From Candidatus Zhuqueibacterota bacterium (lineage in GTDB: Bacteria; Zhuqueibacterota; Zhuqueibacteria; Zhuqueibacterales; Zhuqueibacteraceae): a stretch of 64,000 nucleotides of DNA. How positions within the stretch are numbered: position 1 is the stretch's first letter; each line of letters begins with the position of its first letter. Made by a program: the position numbers and the translations under genes. Shown here one piece after another: positions 41,301 to 51,184 of the stretch. Below the pieces are notes generated by a model that had not been told where the DNA came from, searched no databases, and saw nothing but the letters and a program-made list of their open reading frames with translations. The stretch spans positions 1 through 64,000 of the forward strand of contig JAKEEU010000065.1 of NCBI GenBank assembly GCA_022616415.1, given 5' to 3'.

Positions 41301-43667
41301 ATGCTCAAAAACTATTTCAAAACCGCCCTGAGAAATCTCCTCAAGTACAAGAACCACTCTCTCATTAATATCCTCGGGCTGGCGACGGGCATTGCCTGCT
41401 GCATTTTGATTTTGCTCTTCGTGCGCAATGAATTGTCGTATGACACGTTTCACGCCAAGAAGAACCGCCTCTATCGCGCCGTGTGCACTCTGGATTTGGG
41501 CGCGCGCCAATTGACCTCGCCGAACTTTCCGATGCCGTTTGGCCCGGCGCTGTCGGCGGAGATTCCCGAGATTCAATCGACAGTGCGTTTTCAAAAGCGC
41601 ACCGCCGTCGTACGTTATCAGGACAATTTGGTGAGAGAAGAGCTGCTCTTTAGCGATCCGGCCATTTTGCAAGTTTTTACCTTTCCACTCATCGCCGGTG
41701 ATCCAGCAACCGCGCTGCAATCGCCCGGCGCCGTCGTGATCAGCCGCGCGGTGGCGCAAAAATATTTCGGCAACGAAGATCCGCTCGGCAAACAAATATC
41801 GCTGCGCTTGAGCGAGGCAGAGCTGCCCTTTTTCATCAGCGGCGTGGCGGAAAATATCCCCGAAAATTCCAGCATCAAATTCGACTTTCTGGCGCCTTAT
41901 GACCGGCTCGTGGATTTGTCCGAGGGCGCCCGAGTGCGCGCGCAGGATTGGTCCAGCTTCAACTCCGTCACCTTTGTGTTGTTGCACGAAAACAGCAAGC
42001 CGGCAGATTTGGAAACGAAATTCGCCGCCTTCACCAAAAAGTATTTTGAAGATCCAACGACGCTTTTTCTGCAGCCGCTCACGGATATTCATTTGAATCC
42101 CGAGCTGGGCAGCGGCGGGCTGGAGCCGGTGAGCGATCCGAAATATTCCTACATTTTGGCCGGCATTGCGTTGATGGTGTTGCTGATCGCGTGCATCAAT
42201 TTTATGACGATCACGCTCGGCCGCTCGTCCGGCCGCAGCCGCGAGGTCGGCATGCGCAAAGTCTTGGGCGCGCAGCGTCTTCAGCTCGTGAAGCAGTTTT
42301 GGAGCGAAGCCATGCTGATGAGCTTGTTCGCGCTCGTCTTGGGAATCGCGCTGGCCGAATTTTTCCTGCCGGCGTTCAACCGCCTGACCGAAAAAAATCT
42401 GAGCTTGAATCTTACTTCCGACGGCTTGACGGCTTTGGGGCTGTTGGGTTTGATGCTTCTCACCGGACTCGTCGCCGGCAGTTATCCGGCGCTGCTGCTT
42501 TCAAAATATCAGCCGGTCGAAGTCTTCAAAGGCAACCTGAAGCTCGGCGGCGCCACGGCGTTCGGCAAATGGTTGGTCGTTCTGCAATTCAGCTTGTCTA
42601 TTTTTCTGATCGTCAGCACGATGATCATGACGCAGCAAAAGCGTTATTTAATGACCAAAAATCTCGGCTTCAATGACGACCAGGTGATCATCATTCCGAC
42701 GATCAAAGAGGAAGAGGGGGAGAAGCTGTTGAATCTTTTCAGGAACCAACTGGCTTCTCATCAAAACGTGCTCAATCTTAGCGGCGCCGGCTTTTCCATC
42801 AATCGCGGCACACATCAAGTCAGTGCGTCATTCGAGGAGAAGCAAATCAGAACGTATGAATTTCGGGTTGAATATGATTATCTCGCAACGATGGGAATAG
42901 AATTGCTGCAAGGTCGGAATTTTTCCAGAGCTTATCCAACCGATCCGGCGGAAGCGGCTATTGTCAACGAAGCATTGGTGAAAGAATTTGGCTGGGAGCA
43001 ACCGGTCGGCAAAACGTTCAAATTCCGCGGCCGGGATATGAACGTCATCGGCGTAGTGAAAGATTATCACTTCGAGTCATTGCGCAGCCAGATCGCGCCG
43101 GTCGTGCTCAATCTCGATCCCGAAACGCCCTTGCGATATCTGCTCGCCAAAATCCAATCACACGACATGCCCGCAACGATCAGCCTGCTGCAATCCACCT
43201 GGAAGTCGCTTGCACCGGATTTGCCCTTTGAATACTATTTTCTGGATAACGACGTCGCGCAACAATATCGCGCCGAGCAGCGCTGGGGCAATATCGTGAC
43301 CTATTCTTCCGTCTTTGCAATTGTCATTGCCTGCCTCGGCTTGTTCGGCTTGTCAGCGTTGAGCGTTACGCGGCGGACCAAAGAAATCGGCATTCGCAAA
43401 GTGCTCGGCGCCTCGCTCGGCGGCTTGGTCGGATTGATCAACAAGGAATTCCTGCTTTTGGTCGTGCTCGGCAACGTCGTCGCCTGGCCGGTGGCCTGGT
43501 ATGCCATGAACCGCTGGCTGCAAGGATTCGCTTATCGCGTCGAAATCGGATTTGGTGTTTTTGCTCTGGCCGGCGCCGTGGCGCTGTTGATTGCGCTGCT
43601 GACGGTGAGCACGCAAGCCATCAAAGCCGCGCTGGCGAATCCGGTCGAGGCGTTGCGGTATGAATGA
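41301..43667 (+). CDS. FtsX/MacB-type orphan permease 1 of 9
   Basis: 788 residues. Order: cytoplasmic amphipathic start and TM1 (about 20-42); large periplasmic MacB_PCD domain with K-Y-F-G-N-E-D-P-L-G-K at 154-164; three TM helices of the first FtsX domain (about 284-400) with the ATPase-contact motif R-E-V-G-M-R-K-V-L-G-A at 314-324; TM5 near 424-444; second periplasmic domain; second FtsX domain with K-E-I-G-I-R-K-V-L-G-A near 705; end A-I-K-A-A-L-A-N-P-V-E-A-L-R-Y-E. The helix after TM2 reads F-M-T-I-T-L-G-R-S and L-K-L-G-G near 415 is shared only with permease 2, its closest sister. No ATPase gene is present. Confidence 0.92.
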   Translation: MLKNYFKTALRNLLKYKNHSLINILGLATGIACCILILLFVRNELSYDTFHAKKNRLYRAVCTLDLGARQLTSPNFPMPFGPALSAEIPEIQSTVRFQKRTAVVRYQDNLVREELLFSDPAILQVFTFPLIAGDPATALQSPGAVVISRAVAQKYFGNEDPLGKQISLRLSEAELPFFISGVAENIPENSSIKFDFLAPYDRLVDLSEGARVRAQDWSSFNSVTFVLLHENSKPADLETKFAAFTKKYFEDPTTLFLQPLTDIHLNPELGSGGLEPVSDPKYSYILAGIALMVLLIACINFMTITLGRSSGRSREVGMRKVLGAQRLQLVKQFWSEAMLMSLFALVLGIALAEFFLPAFNRLTEKNLSLNLTSDGLTALGLLGLMLLTGLVAGSYPALLLSKYQPVEVFKGNLKLGGATAFGKWLVVLQFSLSIFLIVSTMIMTQQKRYLMTKNLGFNDDQVIIIPTIKEEEGEKLLNLFRNQLASHQNVLNLSGAGFSINRGTHQVSASFEEKQIRTYEFRVEYDYLATMGIELLQGRNFSRAYPTDPAEAAIVNEALVKEFGWEQPVGKTFKFRGRDMNVIGVVKDYHFESLRSQIAPVVLNLDPETPLRYLLAKIQSHDMPATISLLQSTWKSLAPDLPFEYYFLDNDVAQQYRAEQRWGNIVTYSSVFAIVIACLGLFGLSALSVTRRTKEIGIRKVLGASLGGLVGLINKEFLLLVVLGNVVAWPVAWYAMNRWLQGFAYRVEIGFGVFALAGAVALLIALLTVSTQAIKAALANPVEALRYE

Positions 43668-43760
43668 GCGGAGGGCAGAGGGCAAAGAGCAAAGCAATAG
43701 CCCTCCGCTCTACGCCCTCTGCTCTAAGACCTCGGACTTCGGACAAAAGACCTCGGACTA
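43668..43760. repeat. GCAGAGGGC-word hairpin spacer
   Basis: GCGGAGGGCAGAGGGC at the left is answered by GCCCTCCGCTC...GCCCTCTGC at the right, followed by GACCTCGGAC repeated twice. The same family stands after permeases 7 and 9. Confidence 0.8.
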
Positions 43761-43762
43761 TC

Positions 43763-46180
43763 ATGTTTAAAAACTACCTCAAAATCGCGCTGCGCAATTT
43801 GCTGCGGCACAAGATTCACACCCTCATCAATATTGCAGGTCTGGCCGTAGGCATTGCCTGCTGCATCTTGATTCTCTTGTTCGTCCGCAATGAAATCACC
43901 TACGACCGATTTCATGAAAAAGCCGATCAAATTTATCGCGTTTATAAATTTGAAAAGAGAACCGATGGCGATCACCGCCTCGCCTCGTTGCCGCCGCCGT
44001 TGGCGCTCGCATTGACGGAAGAATTTCCCGAGATCGAGCGCACCGTCCGATTTTTTCTGCCGTTTAACGAAGCCACGAAGCCGGTGCGTTACGGCGATAA
44101 CTGGCTTGAAGAAAAGGTTCATTTCGCCGACGCGGATTTCTTCGCCGTTTTCACCTTTCCACTGCTCAAAGGCAATCCGGCCACGGCGCTGCGCGATCCC
44201 GATGCCGTCGTCCTGGGTGAAAACTTTGCCGCCACTTGCTTTGGCAACGATGACCCCATTGGCAAGCGCATCACCATCAGGCTGGGAGGCAGCGATCAGG
44301 ATTTTATCGTAACTGGCGTTGCGAAAAATATGCCCGAAAATTCCAGCGTAAAATTCGCTATTCTTCTGAATTATCAAAAAGTCAAAGACGAATTGCGTGG
44401 CTTTTTCGGCGAAAATGTTTTGACTTCGTGGAATAATTTCACCGAAATCTATGTGCAAATCTCGGAGCAGGCGCAAGCCGCCGCATTGCAAGCACGATTG
44501 GCCCCTATCGTGGAAAAACATCGCGGGAATCTCGTACAAAGTTGGCGCTTGGCCAACGTGCCGGAGGCGTTCCAACTGCACTTGCAGCCGCTTACGGACA
44601 TTCATCTCGATCCAACTATTCAAGGCGGCATTGTCCCGGCCTCGAATCCGGCCTACTCGTACATTCTCTCCGGCTTTGCGCTGTTGTTGCTCCTGCTGGC
44701 GTGTGTGAATTTTATGACGCTTGCGGTCGGGCGGTCCATCAGCCGCGCACGCGAAGTGGGCATGCGCAAAGTGCTGGGCGCGGCGCGTATCCAGCTCATG
44801 CGACAGTTCTGGGGCGAGGCCCTGCTGTTGAGCTTTCTCTCATTGCTGCTCGGCTGGGGTTTGGCGGAATTGCTCCTGCCGGTCTTCAACGAGCTGGCCG
44901 AAAAAAATCTGGCCATTGATTTCTTTGCCAATTGGAACATGCTGCCGACGCTCATCGGCTTGATGCTCGTGACCGGCTTGACGGCGGGCAGTTATCCGGC
45001 AGTTGTGCTCTCGCAGTTTCATCCGGTTGACGTGCTCAAAGGCGCGCTGAAGCTCGGCGGCAAAAACCGGCTCACGCAGACGCTGGTAGTGTTGCAGTTT
45101 GCCCTATGCATCGCTCTCATCATCAGCACGCTCGTCATGTTCCGGCAATTGCATTACGTGCGGACAAAGGATTTGGGTTTCAACAAGGAGCAAGTCGTCA
45201 TCATCCCCACGCACACGCAGGGCGCAGACGGCGCCAATTTGCTGGCGCTTTACAAGAATGAGCTGGCGACTGACAATCGCATCATCAACGTGACCGGTTC
45301 GGATGGTTTATTTGCCCGAACCAGTTTGTCTTTGAGCGTGCACACGGCCGACAAAAACTTCGAGATCGCGACATATCGCGCCGACGAGAATTATCTCGCA
45401 ACGCTCGGCATTGAATTGGCTGAAGGAAGAAACTTCTCACGGAAGATTACAACCGATGCGGAAGAAGCGGTGCTCATCAACGAAAGCCTGGTGAAAGCAT
45501 TGGGCTGGGACGCTGCCATTGGGAAAGAGGTGCCCGTCGGTTTTCCCAGTAAAACGGTGATTGGGGTGATGAAAGATTTTCATTTTGACGAGCTGCATCA
45601 CGAGATCCAACCGCTGCTGCTCAACATGCACCCCGGCCGGCCCATTCAATTTATTTTAGCTCGAATCAGCCCGGTCGATATTTCCGGAACATTGGGGTTG
45701 TTGCGACAGGCCTGGCAAAAGCTTGCGCCGAACAGTCCCTTCACTTATTCGTTTCTCGACGAAGAAGTGGGTCGGCATTACAAAACGGAAGTACGCTGGG
45801 AAAAAACCGTCAATCATGCTTCCGTGTTGAGTATTTTTATTTCCGGCCTTGGCTTGTTTGGCCTGACCGCGGTTGCAGTCACCAAGCGCACCAAAGAGAT
45901 CGGCATCCGCAAAGTGATGGGCGCAACCGCGGCGCGAATTGCCCTGCTCATTTCGGGAGAATTTCTGGCGCTGGTTTTCATCGCGTTCATCGTCGCTGCG
46001 CCGATCGCTTATTGGGCCATGAATCGCTGGCTGCAAGATTTTGCGTATCGTATCGACATCAGTTGGTGGGTGTTTATTCTGGCCGGCGGCCTGGCGCTAG
46101 TCGTTGTGTTATTGACGGTGAGCACGCAAGCCATCAAAGCCGCGCTGGCGAATCCGGTGGAAGCGTTGCGGTATGAGTGA
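43763..46180 (+). CDS. FtsX/MacB-type orphan permease 2 of 9
   Basis: 805 residues from ATG 43763; the frame is open to 43664 but that extension is repeat DNA, and all sisters start M-F/L-K-N-Y. Architecture as in permease 1. ATPase-contact motifs R-E-V-G-M-R-K-V-L-G-A and K-E-I-G-I-R-K-V-M-G-A. Specific traits: T-C-F-G-N-D-D-P-I-G-K instead of K-Y-F-G, a longer first periplasmic domain with a Q-A-Q-A-A-A-L-Q-A-R helix, and F-M-T-L-A-V-G-R-S after TM2. It has no clear Shine-Dalgarno sequence. Confidence 0.92.
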   Translation: MFKNYLKIALRNLLRHKIHTLINIAGLAVGIACCILILLFVRNEITYDRFHEKADQIYRVYKFEKRTDGDHRLASLPPPLALALTEEFPEIERTVRFFLPFNEATKPVRYGDNWLEEKVHFADADFFAVFTFPLLKGNPATALRDPDAVVLGENFAATCFGNDDPIGKRITIRLGGSDQDFIVTGVAKNMPENSSVKFAILLNYQKVKDELRGFFGENVLTSWNNFTEIYVQISEQAQAAALQARLAPIVEKHRGNLVQSWRLANVPEAFQLHLQPLTDIHLDPTIQGGIVPASNPAYSYILSGFALLLLLLACVNFMTLAVGRSISRAREVGMRKVLGAARIQLMRQFWGEALLLSFLSLLLGWGLAELLLPVFNELAEKNLAIDFFANWNMLPTLIGLMLVTGLTAGSYPAVVLSQFHPVDVLKGALKLGGKNRLTQTLVVLQFALCIALIISTLVMFRQLHYVRTKDLGFNKEQVVIIPTHTQGADGANLLALYKNELATDNRIINVTGSDGLFARTSLSLSVHTADKNFEIATYRADENYLATLGIELAEGRNFSRKITTDAEEAVLINESLVKALGWDAAIGKEVPVGFPSKTVIGVMKDFHFDELHHEIQPLLLNMHPGRPIQFILARISPVDISGTLGLLRQAWQKLAPNSPFTYSFLDEEVGRHYKTEVRWEKTVNHASVLSIFISGLGLFGLTAVAVTKRTKEIGIRKVMGATAARIALLISGEFLALVFIAFIVAAPIAYWAMNRWLQDFAYRIDISWWVFILAGGLALVVVLLTVSTQAIKAALANPVEALRYE

Positions 46181-46245
46181 ATAGTATTCAGTTTTTAGTA
46201 AACAGACTGATTTCTGAACACTGAATACCGAATACTGAAACGGAG
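46181..46245. repeat. CAGT-word hairpin spacer before permease 3
   Basis: ATTCAGTTTTTAGTAAACAG left, ACACTGAATACCGAATACTG right; short inverted words. Confidence 0.75.
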
Positions 46246-46251
46246 TGAGCC

Positions 46252-48624
46252 ATGTTCAAAAATTATCTCAAAATTGCATTAAGGCTCTTGCAGCGGCAAA
46301 GAGCATACGCTTTTGTCAATATTTTCGGTTTGGCAATCGGTATTACCTGCTGTTTGCTGATTTCGCTTTACGTACAGGATGAGCTCGCCTATGACCGGTT
46401 TCACGAGCGAGCGGATCGCATTTATCGCATTCAATCCGACTTTTTCTTTCAAAATGATCCAGCCTATCGATACGTGAAGGCGGCATCCGCAGCCGGGCCA
46501 GAGCTGACAGAAGCTTTTCCGGAAATAGAAAAATTTGCCCGGTTCTATCGCTACGAGCCAACCGTTGCCTACCAAAATCGCCAGTTCGACGAAAAACACT
46601 TCTTTTTCGCTGATTCAACTGTCTTTGAGATTTTTTCCTTTCCGTTGCTGCAAGGCGATGCAAAAACTGCCCTGGTCGAACCATACACCATCGTTCTCAC
46701 TGAGGAGACAGTAGCAAAGTATTTTGGAGAACAAGACCCGATAGGACAGCGCCTCACAATCAACGACGAATACGATGTCACCGTATCAGCCGTTATGCAA
46801 AACCTCCCGCACAATTCGCACGTCAAGTTCGATTTTCTCGCCTCGTTTGCGACTTTTGCAGCGCGCAATCCGGACTACCATCGTTGGACGTGGGACAGCT
46901 TTTATACCTATCTTCTGCTCAAAAAAGGCACGTCAGCGACCGTGCTGGAAACGAAATTCCCCGATGAAATCAACCGGCACTTTCCCAAAAGCTGGTATAA
47001 AGTCCTGCACTTGCAGCCGCTGACGGATATTCACCTGCGCTCGCATTACAACAGCGAGCTCGAGCCCAATGGTAGCGAGAAAATTGCATACATTTTCTCA
47101 ACGATCGCGCTGCTCATTCTTTTGATCGCCTGTATCAATTTCATGAACTTGAACACGGCACGCTCGGCAAGTCGTGCTGGCGAAATCGGTGTGCGCAAAG
47201 TGGTGGGCGCACGCCAATCCCAGTTGATCTCGCAATTCCTCGGGGAAGCGCTGATGGTTTCATTCTTTGCATTTTTGCTGGCCCTGGCCATAGTCGAAGC
47301 GGCCTTACCGGTGTTCAACCGCTTCACAGGCAAAGAGATGGCCTTGTTCAACGCCAGCCAATTGCCGTTCATTCTGGCGTTCATCGCCATCGTCACGCTC
47401 GCGGGACTGGTCTCCGGAAGCTACCCGGCATTTTTTGTTGCCAGCTTTCGACCTGTTGAGACATTAAAGGGAAAAATGCAAACAAATCCGAGGAGCGCTA
47501 TCGTACGAAAAAGCCTGGTTGTTCTCCAGTTTGTGATTTCAATTGTTTTGATCATCGCGACGGGTGTCATCTCGCAACAGATCGAAAGCATGCGCAAGCA
47601 AAACCTGGGTTTTAAGAAGGAGCAGGTGGTGGTGATTCCCTTTGGGAATAGTGACGCCGCCCGCCAGCAGCGCGAGGCATTTAAAAGCGACATCCTGAAA
47701 AACGCGAATGTCCTTTCAGCCACAGTCACTTCCGTTGTCCCCGGGCAGCGCATCGGCCTGCTTTCGACACAGGTCGGCAAAGAAGCTGATGCCAATCGCA
47801 ATATTCCCGTACTGGTTGTCGATCATGATTTTGTCGAAACCTACCAGGTAGAATTGGTGGCCGGGCGTAATTTTTTAAAGACGATCACCAGCGATGCCAC
47901 CGGCAGCTTTCTGATAAATGAAACATTGGTGCACGAGCTTGGCTGCGGCGCGCCGGAAGAGGCACTGGGCCGGGAATTGAACACCTCCGGCAACATCGGG
48001 AAAGTCATCGGCGTCGTAAAAGACTTTCACTTTCAGTCGCTTCAACACGCGATCTCGCCAATTATCTTTTCCATGCAGCGGAACTGGCATGATTACCTGT
48101 CGGCCAGAATCGCGACGGACGATGTTACGAGCACCATCGCATTTCTGAAAAATAGCTGGCAAGCCATCGATCCGGCCCGACCCTTCGATTTTTTCTTTCT
48201 GGATGCCTTCTATGATCAGCAATATCGCGCGGAAGAAAAGCTCGAGCAAATATTTGGCGTTTTCACCGCCCTTGCGATTTTCATTGCCTGCCTGGGCTTG
48301 TTGGGACTGGCGGCCTTTGCGGCAGCAACACGGACAAAGGAAATCGGCATTCGAAAAGTGCTCGGTGCCGCAACGCCTGGTATTGTCATGCTGCTATCGA
48401 AAGATTTTCTCAAACCGGTGGGCATCGCTTTTCTCCTGGCCTGTCCCATCGCGTATTTTTTCATGAATAAATGGTTGCAGGATTTTGCTTATCGCACCGA
48501 CATCGGTTGGTGGATATTCGCACTGGCGGGCGGGCTGGCGCTGGTGATTGCGCTGCTGACGGTGAGCACGCAGGCGATCAAAGCCGCGCTGGCGAATCCG
48601 GTGGAAGCGTTGAGATATGAATGA
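46252..48624 (+). CDS. FtsX/MacB-type orphan permease 3 of 9
   Basis: 790 residues; GGAGTGAGCC before ATG. First half: K-Y-F-G-E-Q-D-P-I-G-Q in the MacB_PCD, then F-M-N-L-N-T-A-R-S and G-E-I-G-V-R-K-V-V-G-A. Second half: K-E-I-G-I-R-K-V-L-G-A and the common end. The TM1 segment reads C-C-L-L-I-S-L-Y-V-Q-D-E-L, which differs from permeases 1-2 (C-C-I-L-I-L-L-F-V-R-N-E) and is like permease 4. The N-terminal periplasmic domain is aromatic-rich (F-F-F-Q-N-D-P-A-Y-R-Y). Confidence 0.92.
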   Translation: MFKNYLKIALRLLQRQRAYAFVNIFGLAIGITCCLLISLYVQDELAYDRFHERADRIYRIQSDFFFQNDPAYRYVKAASAAGPELTEAFPEIEKFARFYRYEPTVAYQNRQFDEKHFFFADSTVFEIFSFPLLQGDAKTALVEPYTIVLTEETVAKYFGEQDPIGQRLTINDEYDVTVSAVMQNLPHNSHVKFDFLASFATFAARNPDYHRWTWDSFYTYLLLKKGTSATVLETKFPDEINRHFPKSWYKVLHLQPLTDIHLRSHYNSELEPNGSEKIAYIFSTIALLILLIACINFMNLNTARSASRAGEIGVRKVVGARQSQLISQFLGEALMVSFFAFLLALAIVEAALPVFNRFTGKEMALFNASQLPFILAFIAIVTLAGLVSGSYPAFFVASFRPVETLKGKMQTNPRSAIVRKSLVVLQFVISIVLIIATGVISQQIESMRKQNLGFKKEQVVVIPFGNSDAARQQREAFKSDILKNANVLSATVTSVVPGQRIGLLSTQVGKEADANRNIPVLVVDHDFVETYQVELVAGRNFLKTITSDATGSFLINETLVHELGCGAPEEALGRELNTSGNIGKVIGVVKDFHFQSLQHAISPIIFSMQRNWHDYLSARIATDDVTSTIAFLKNSWQAIDPARPFDFFFLDAFYDQQYRAEEKLEQIFGVFTALAIFIACLGLLGLAAFAAATRTKEIGIRKVLGAATPGIVMLLSKDFLKPVGIAFLLACPIAYFFMNKWLQDFAYRTDIGWWIFALAGGLALVIALLTVSTQAIKAALANPVEALRYE

Positions 48625-48715
48625 AACGATTTCGGATTTCGGATTAACCGAGCAAGATGAAAAACAGAGTGCCGTGTGTCCGAAATCAAAAATCCACAAT
48701 TCGAAATGGAGAAAC
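48622..48715. repeat. TTCGGATTTC-word spacer before permease 4
   Basis: CGATTTCGGATTTCGGATT left is answered by GTCCGAAATC...AATTCGAAATGG right. The family is seen only here in the window. Confidence 0.7.
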
Positions 48716-48716
48716 T

Positions 48717-51086
48717 ATGTTTAAGAACTATCTCAAAATCGCGGCCCGAAGCCTGATCAAAAACAAAGTTTATTCTTTGATCAACATATCAGGGCTTGCC
48801 GCAGGCATAGCTTGTTGTTTGATCATTTTTCTTTATGTCCAGGATGAGCTTGGTTATGACAAATTCCACAAAAATTCTAAAAATATTTACCGAGTCCTCT
48901 CGGCAGAACCAGGCAAACCGATTTCCGCGCGAACGCCGTTTCGCCTGGGACCGACATTGCAACAGGAATTTCCCGAAATAAACCGGACAGCGCGGATTAC
49001 ATGGCCATGGCCTGAAGTGGTGTCTTATGAGGATAAAAACTTCAATCAAAACGTGATCTGTACGGATTCGACATTCTTTGAAGTTTTTAGCTTTGCATTG
49101 ATAAAAGGAAACCCGCGTGAAGTCTTGAATAAACCAAATCACGTTGTGATCACCGAGGAGGCCGCACGCAAGTATTTTGGCGCTGAAGACCCGATAGGAA
49201 AAACCGTTCTTTTTAACCGCGAGCATGAATTTGTGGTAGGCGGCATTGTCGAGAATGTTCCTCGCCATTCTCATTTCCAATTTGATATGCTTGCTCCCAT
49301 CCCATTTATGCGAAATAAATTCGGCTCGGCTTTGGATCAATGGGACTTTGAAGAATTTTTTACCTACCTGCTTTTATCGGAGAAAAGCTCTCGCTCCGAT
49401 TTGGAAAATAAATTTTCAGGGTTTATTGAAAAGCATATCGGACAAGAAAGGCCTGCCGGTTTGATGTTTCCCTTGCAGCCTTTGCACCACATTCGCCTGT
49501 ATTCATCGCATCTTGCGTGGGACATTACCGTGCATGGCGATATTGCATACATTTACACCTTTTCGGCCATTGCCATTTTCGTTTTGCTCATTGCCAGCGT
49601 CAATTACATGAACCTGTCAACGGCGCGTTCGACCAAGCGCGCAAAAGAAGTTGGCTTGCGGAAAGTCGTGGGAGCGAACCGGCGTCAACTTGTCAGGCAA
49701 TTTTTGGGTGAATCGTTACTGCTTGCATTTCTGTCATTGATACTTGCCATAGGATTGGTTGAAATCCTGTTGCCGCTTTTTAATAACATCTTAGGCAAGA
49801 GTCTGGCAATTCGCTATTCGCAAAACCTGCCGTTTTTGAGCGGCTTGGTCATCACAACGATTCTCGTGGGAGTCATCTCGGGAAGTTTCCCTGCTTTTTT
49901 CCTCTCTGCATTTCGACCTGCCGAAGTGCTGAAGAGTAAATTGAAGAGTGACAAAACGGCTATCCTCAGAAAAGGACTGGTGACGTTGCAATTCACCATT
50001 TCGATCAGCCTAATCGTTTGCTCGATAGCCGTATATCGGCAACTCCATTTTCTGAAAACCAAAGACCTGGAGTTTGATAAGGAACATCTGATCGTCGCTA
50101 ATATGCCTGACAGCGAGAATGAGCGGAGCACTTACCTCGCGCTAAAAAACGACTTGCTGCAACATCCGGACATTACCGGTGTTTCCGCAGCTTCGAGCGT
50201 GCCTCCGCATAAATATCACTACACCGGCGCGCACGCCGCCGATGACTCAAACAAGACCTCTCTGACGATGAAGTTTTTTGCTGTTGACCACAATTTCATT
50301 GAAACGCTCGAAATGAAGATGGTGAGTGGAAGGACTTTTTCAGCCGATTATGCTACGGATGAAAAAGGAGCGATTGTGATTAATGAAGCGGCAGTGCGGG
50401 AGCTTGGTTGGGAGACGCCGGTTGGCAAGCGCTTGAAAGTTAACTGGAACGATCGCGTCGGCACGGTGATAGGGGTCGTGAAAGATTTCCATTTCAAATC
50501 GTTGCATGACAAAATCGAGCCGACTGTTTTCACGGTGGACTTCAATCAGCTTTGGCAAATCGTCGTCAGAATCCGTCCGCAAAACATTCCGAACACCCTC
50601 AACGACATCAAATTGCAGTGGAAAAAATACGATCCGGTCACTCCTTTTGATTTTAGCTTTGTAGATCAGAATTTTGCACAGCAGTATCGTGCCGAACAAA
50701 AAATGGGGTCGGCGTTGGGATATTTCACTTTTCTTGCAATTTTAATAGCCTGCCTCGGCATCTTTGGTCTGGCTTCGTTTTCCGCAGAAAATCGCACGAA
50801 AGAAATTGGCATCAGAAAAATACTCGGCGCTTCGGTTGCAGGGATTGTCAATTTGCTTTCAAAAGATTTCGTCAAGAACGTACTGCTCGCAAACTGTATT
50901 GCCTGGCCGCTGGCTTATTTTGCGATGAACAAATGGCTGGAGAATTTTGCATATCGAATCGACGTTGGCTGGCCGATGTTTGCGCTCGCTGGTGGAGCAG
51001 CTCTGCTCATCGCTCTGCTGACCGTGAGCACGCAGGCAATCAAAGCTGCGCTGGCGAATCCGGTGGAAGCGCTGCGGTATGAATAG
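48717..51086 (+). CDS. FtsX/MacB-type orphan permease 4 of 9
   Basis: 789 residues from ATG 48717 (GGAGAAACT before it). Motifs: K-Y-F-G-A-E-D-P-I-G-K, Y-M-N-L-S-T-A-R-S-T-K-R-A-K-E-V-G-L-R-K-V-V-G-A, and K-E-I-G-I-R-K-I-L-G-A. L-S-T-A-R-S-T-K-R-A is shared with permease 5, suggesting a sister pair. The gene is somewhat AT-richer at third codon positions than its neighbours, a hint that it may have entered or diverged separately. Confidence 0.92.
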   Translation: MFKNYLKIAARSLIKNKVYSLINISGLAAGIACCLIIFLYVQDELGYDKFHKNSKNIYRVLSAEPGKPISARTPFRLGPTLQQEFPEINRTARITWPWPEVVSYEDKNFNQNVICTDSTFFEVFSFALIKGNPREVLNKPNHVVITEEAARKYFGAEDPIGKTVLFNREHEFVVGGIVENVPRHSHFQFDMLAPIPFMRNKFGSALDQWDFEEFFTYLLLSEKSSRSDLENKFSGFIEKHIGQERPAGLMFPLQPLHHIRLYSSHLAWDITVHGDIAYIYTFSAIAIFVLLIASVNYMNLSTARSTKRAKEVGLRKVVGANRRQLVRQFLGESLLLAFLSLILAIGLVEILLPLFNNILGKSLAIRYSQNLPFLSGLVITTILVGVISGSFPAFFLSAFRPAEVLKSKLKSDKTAILRKGLVTLQFTISISLIVCSIAVYRQLHFLKTKDLEFDKEHLIVANMPDSENERSTYLALKNDLLQHPDITGVSAASSVPPHKYHYTGAHAADDSNKTSLTMKFFAVDHNFIETLEMKMVSGRTFSADYATDEKGAIVINEAAVRELGWETPVGKRLKVNWNDRVGTVIGVVKDFHFKSLHDKIEPTVFTVDFNQLWQIVVRIRPQNIPNTLNDIKLQWKKYDPVTPFDFSFVDQNFAQQYRAEQKMGSALGYFTFLAILIACLGIFGLASFSAENRTKEIGIRKILGASVAGIVNLLSKDFVKNVLLANCIAWPLAYFAMNKWLENFAYRIDVGWPMFALAGGAALLIALLTVSTQAIKAALANPVEALRYE

Positions 51087-51175
51087 CGAAGGGTGATGAG
51101 AGTAAGGCGACGGGCGACTGACGCATCTCCCTTCGCCTTTCGCTCTTCGCCCATCACTCTTCACTCTTCGACAAA
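51087..51175. repeat. CGAAGGGTGATGAG-word hairpin spacer
   Basis: GCGAAGGGTGATGAGAG left is answered by GCCCATCACTCTTCACTCTTCG right, with CCTTCGCCTTTCGCTCTTCG in between. Confidence 0.75.
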
Positions 51176-51184
51176 GGAGACAAT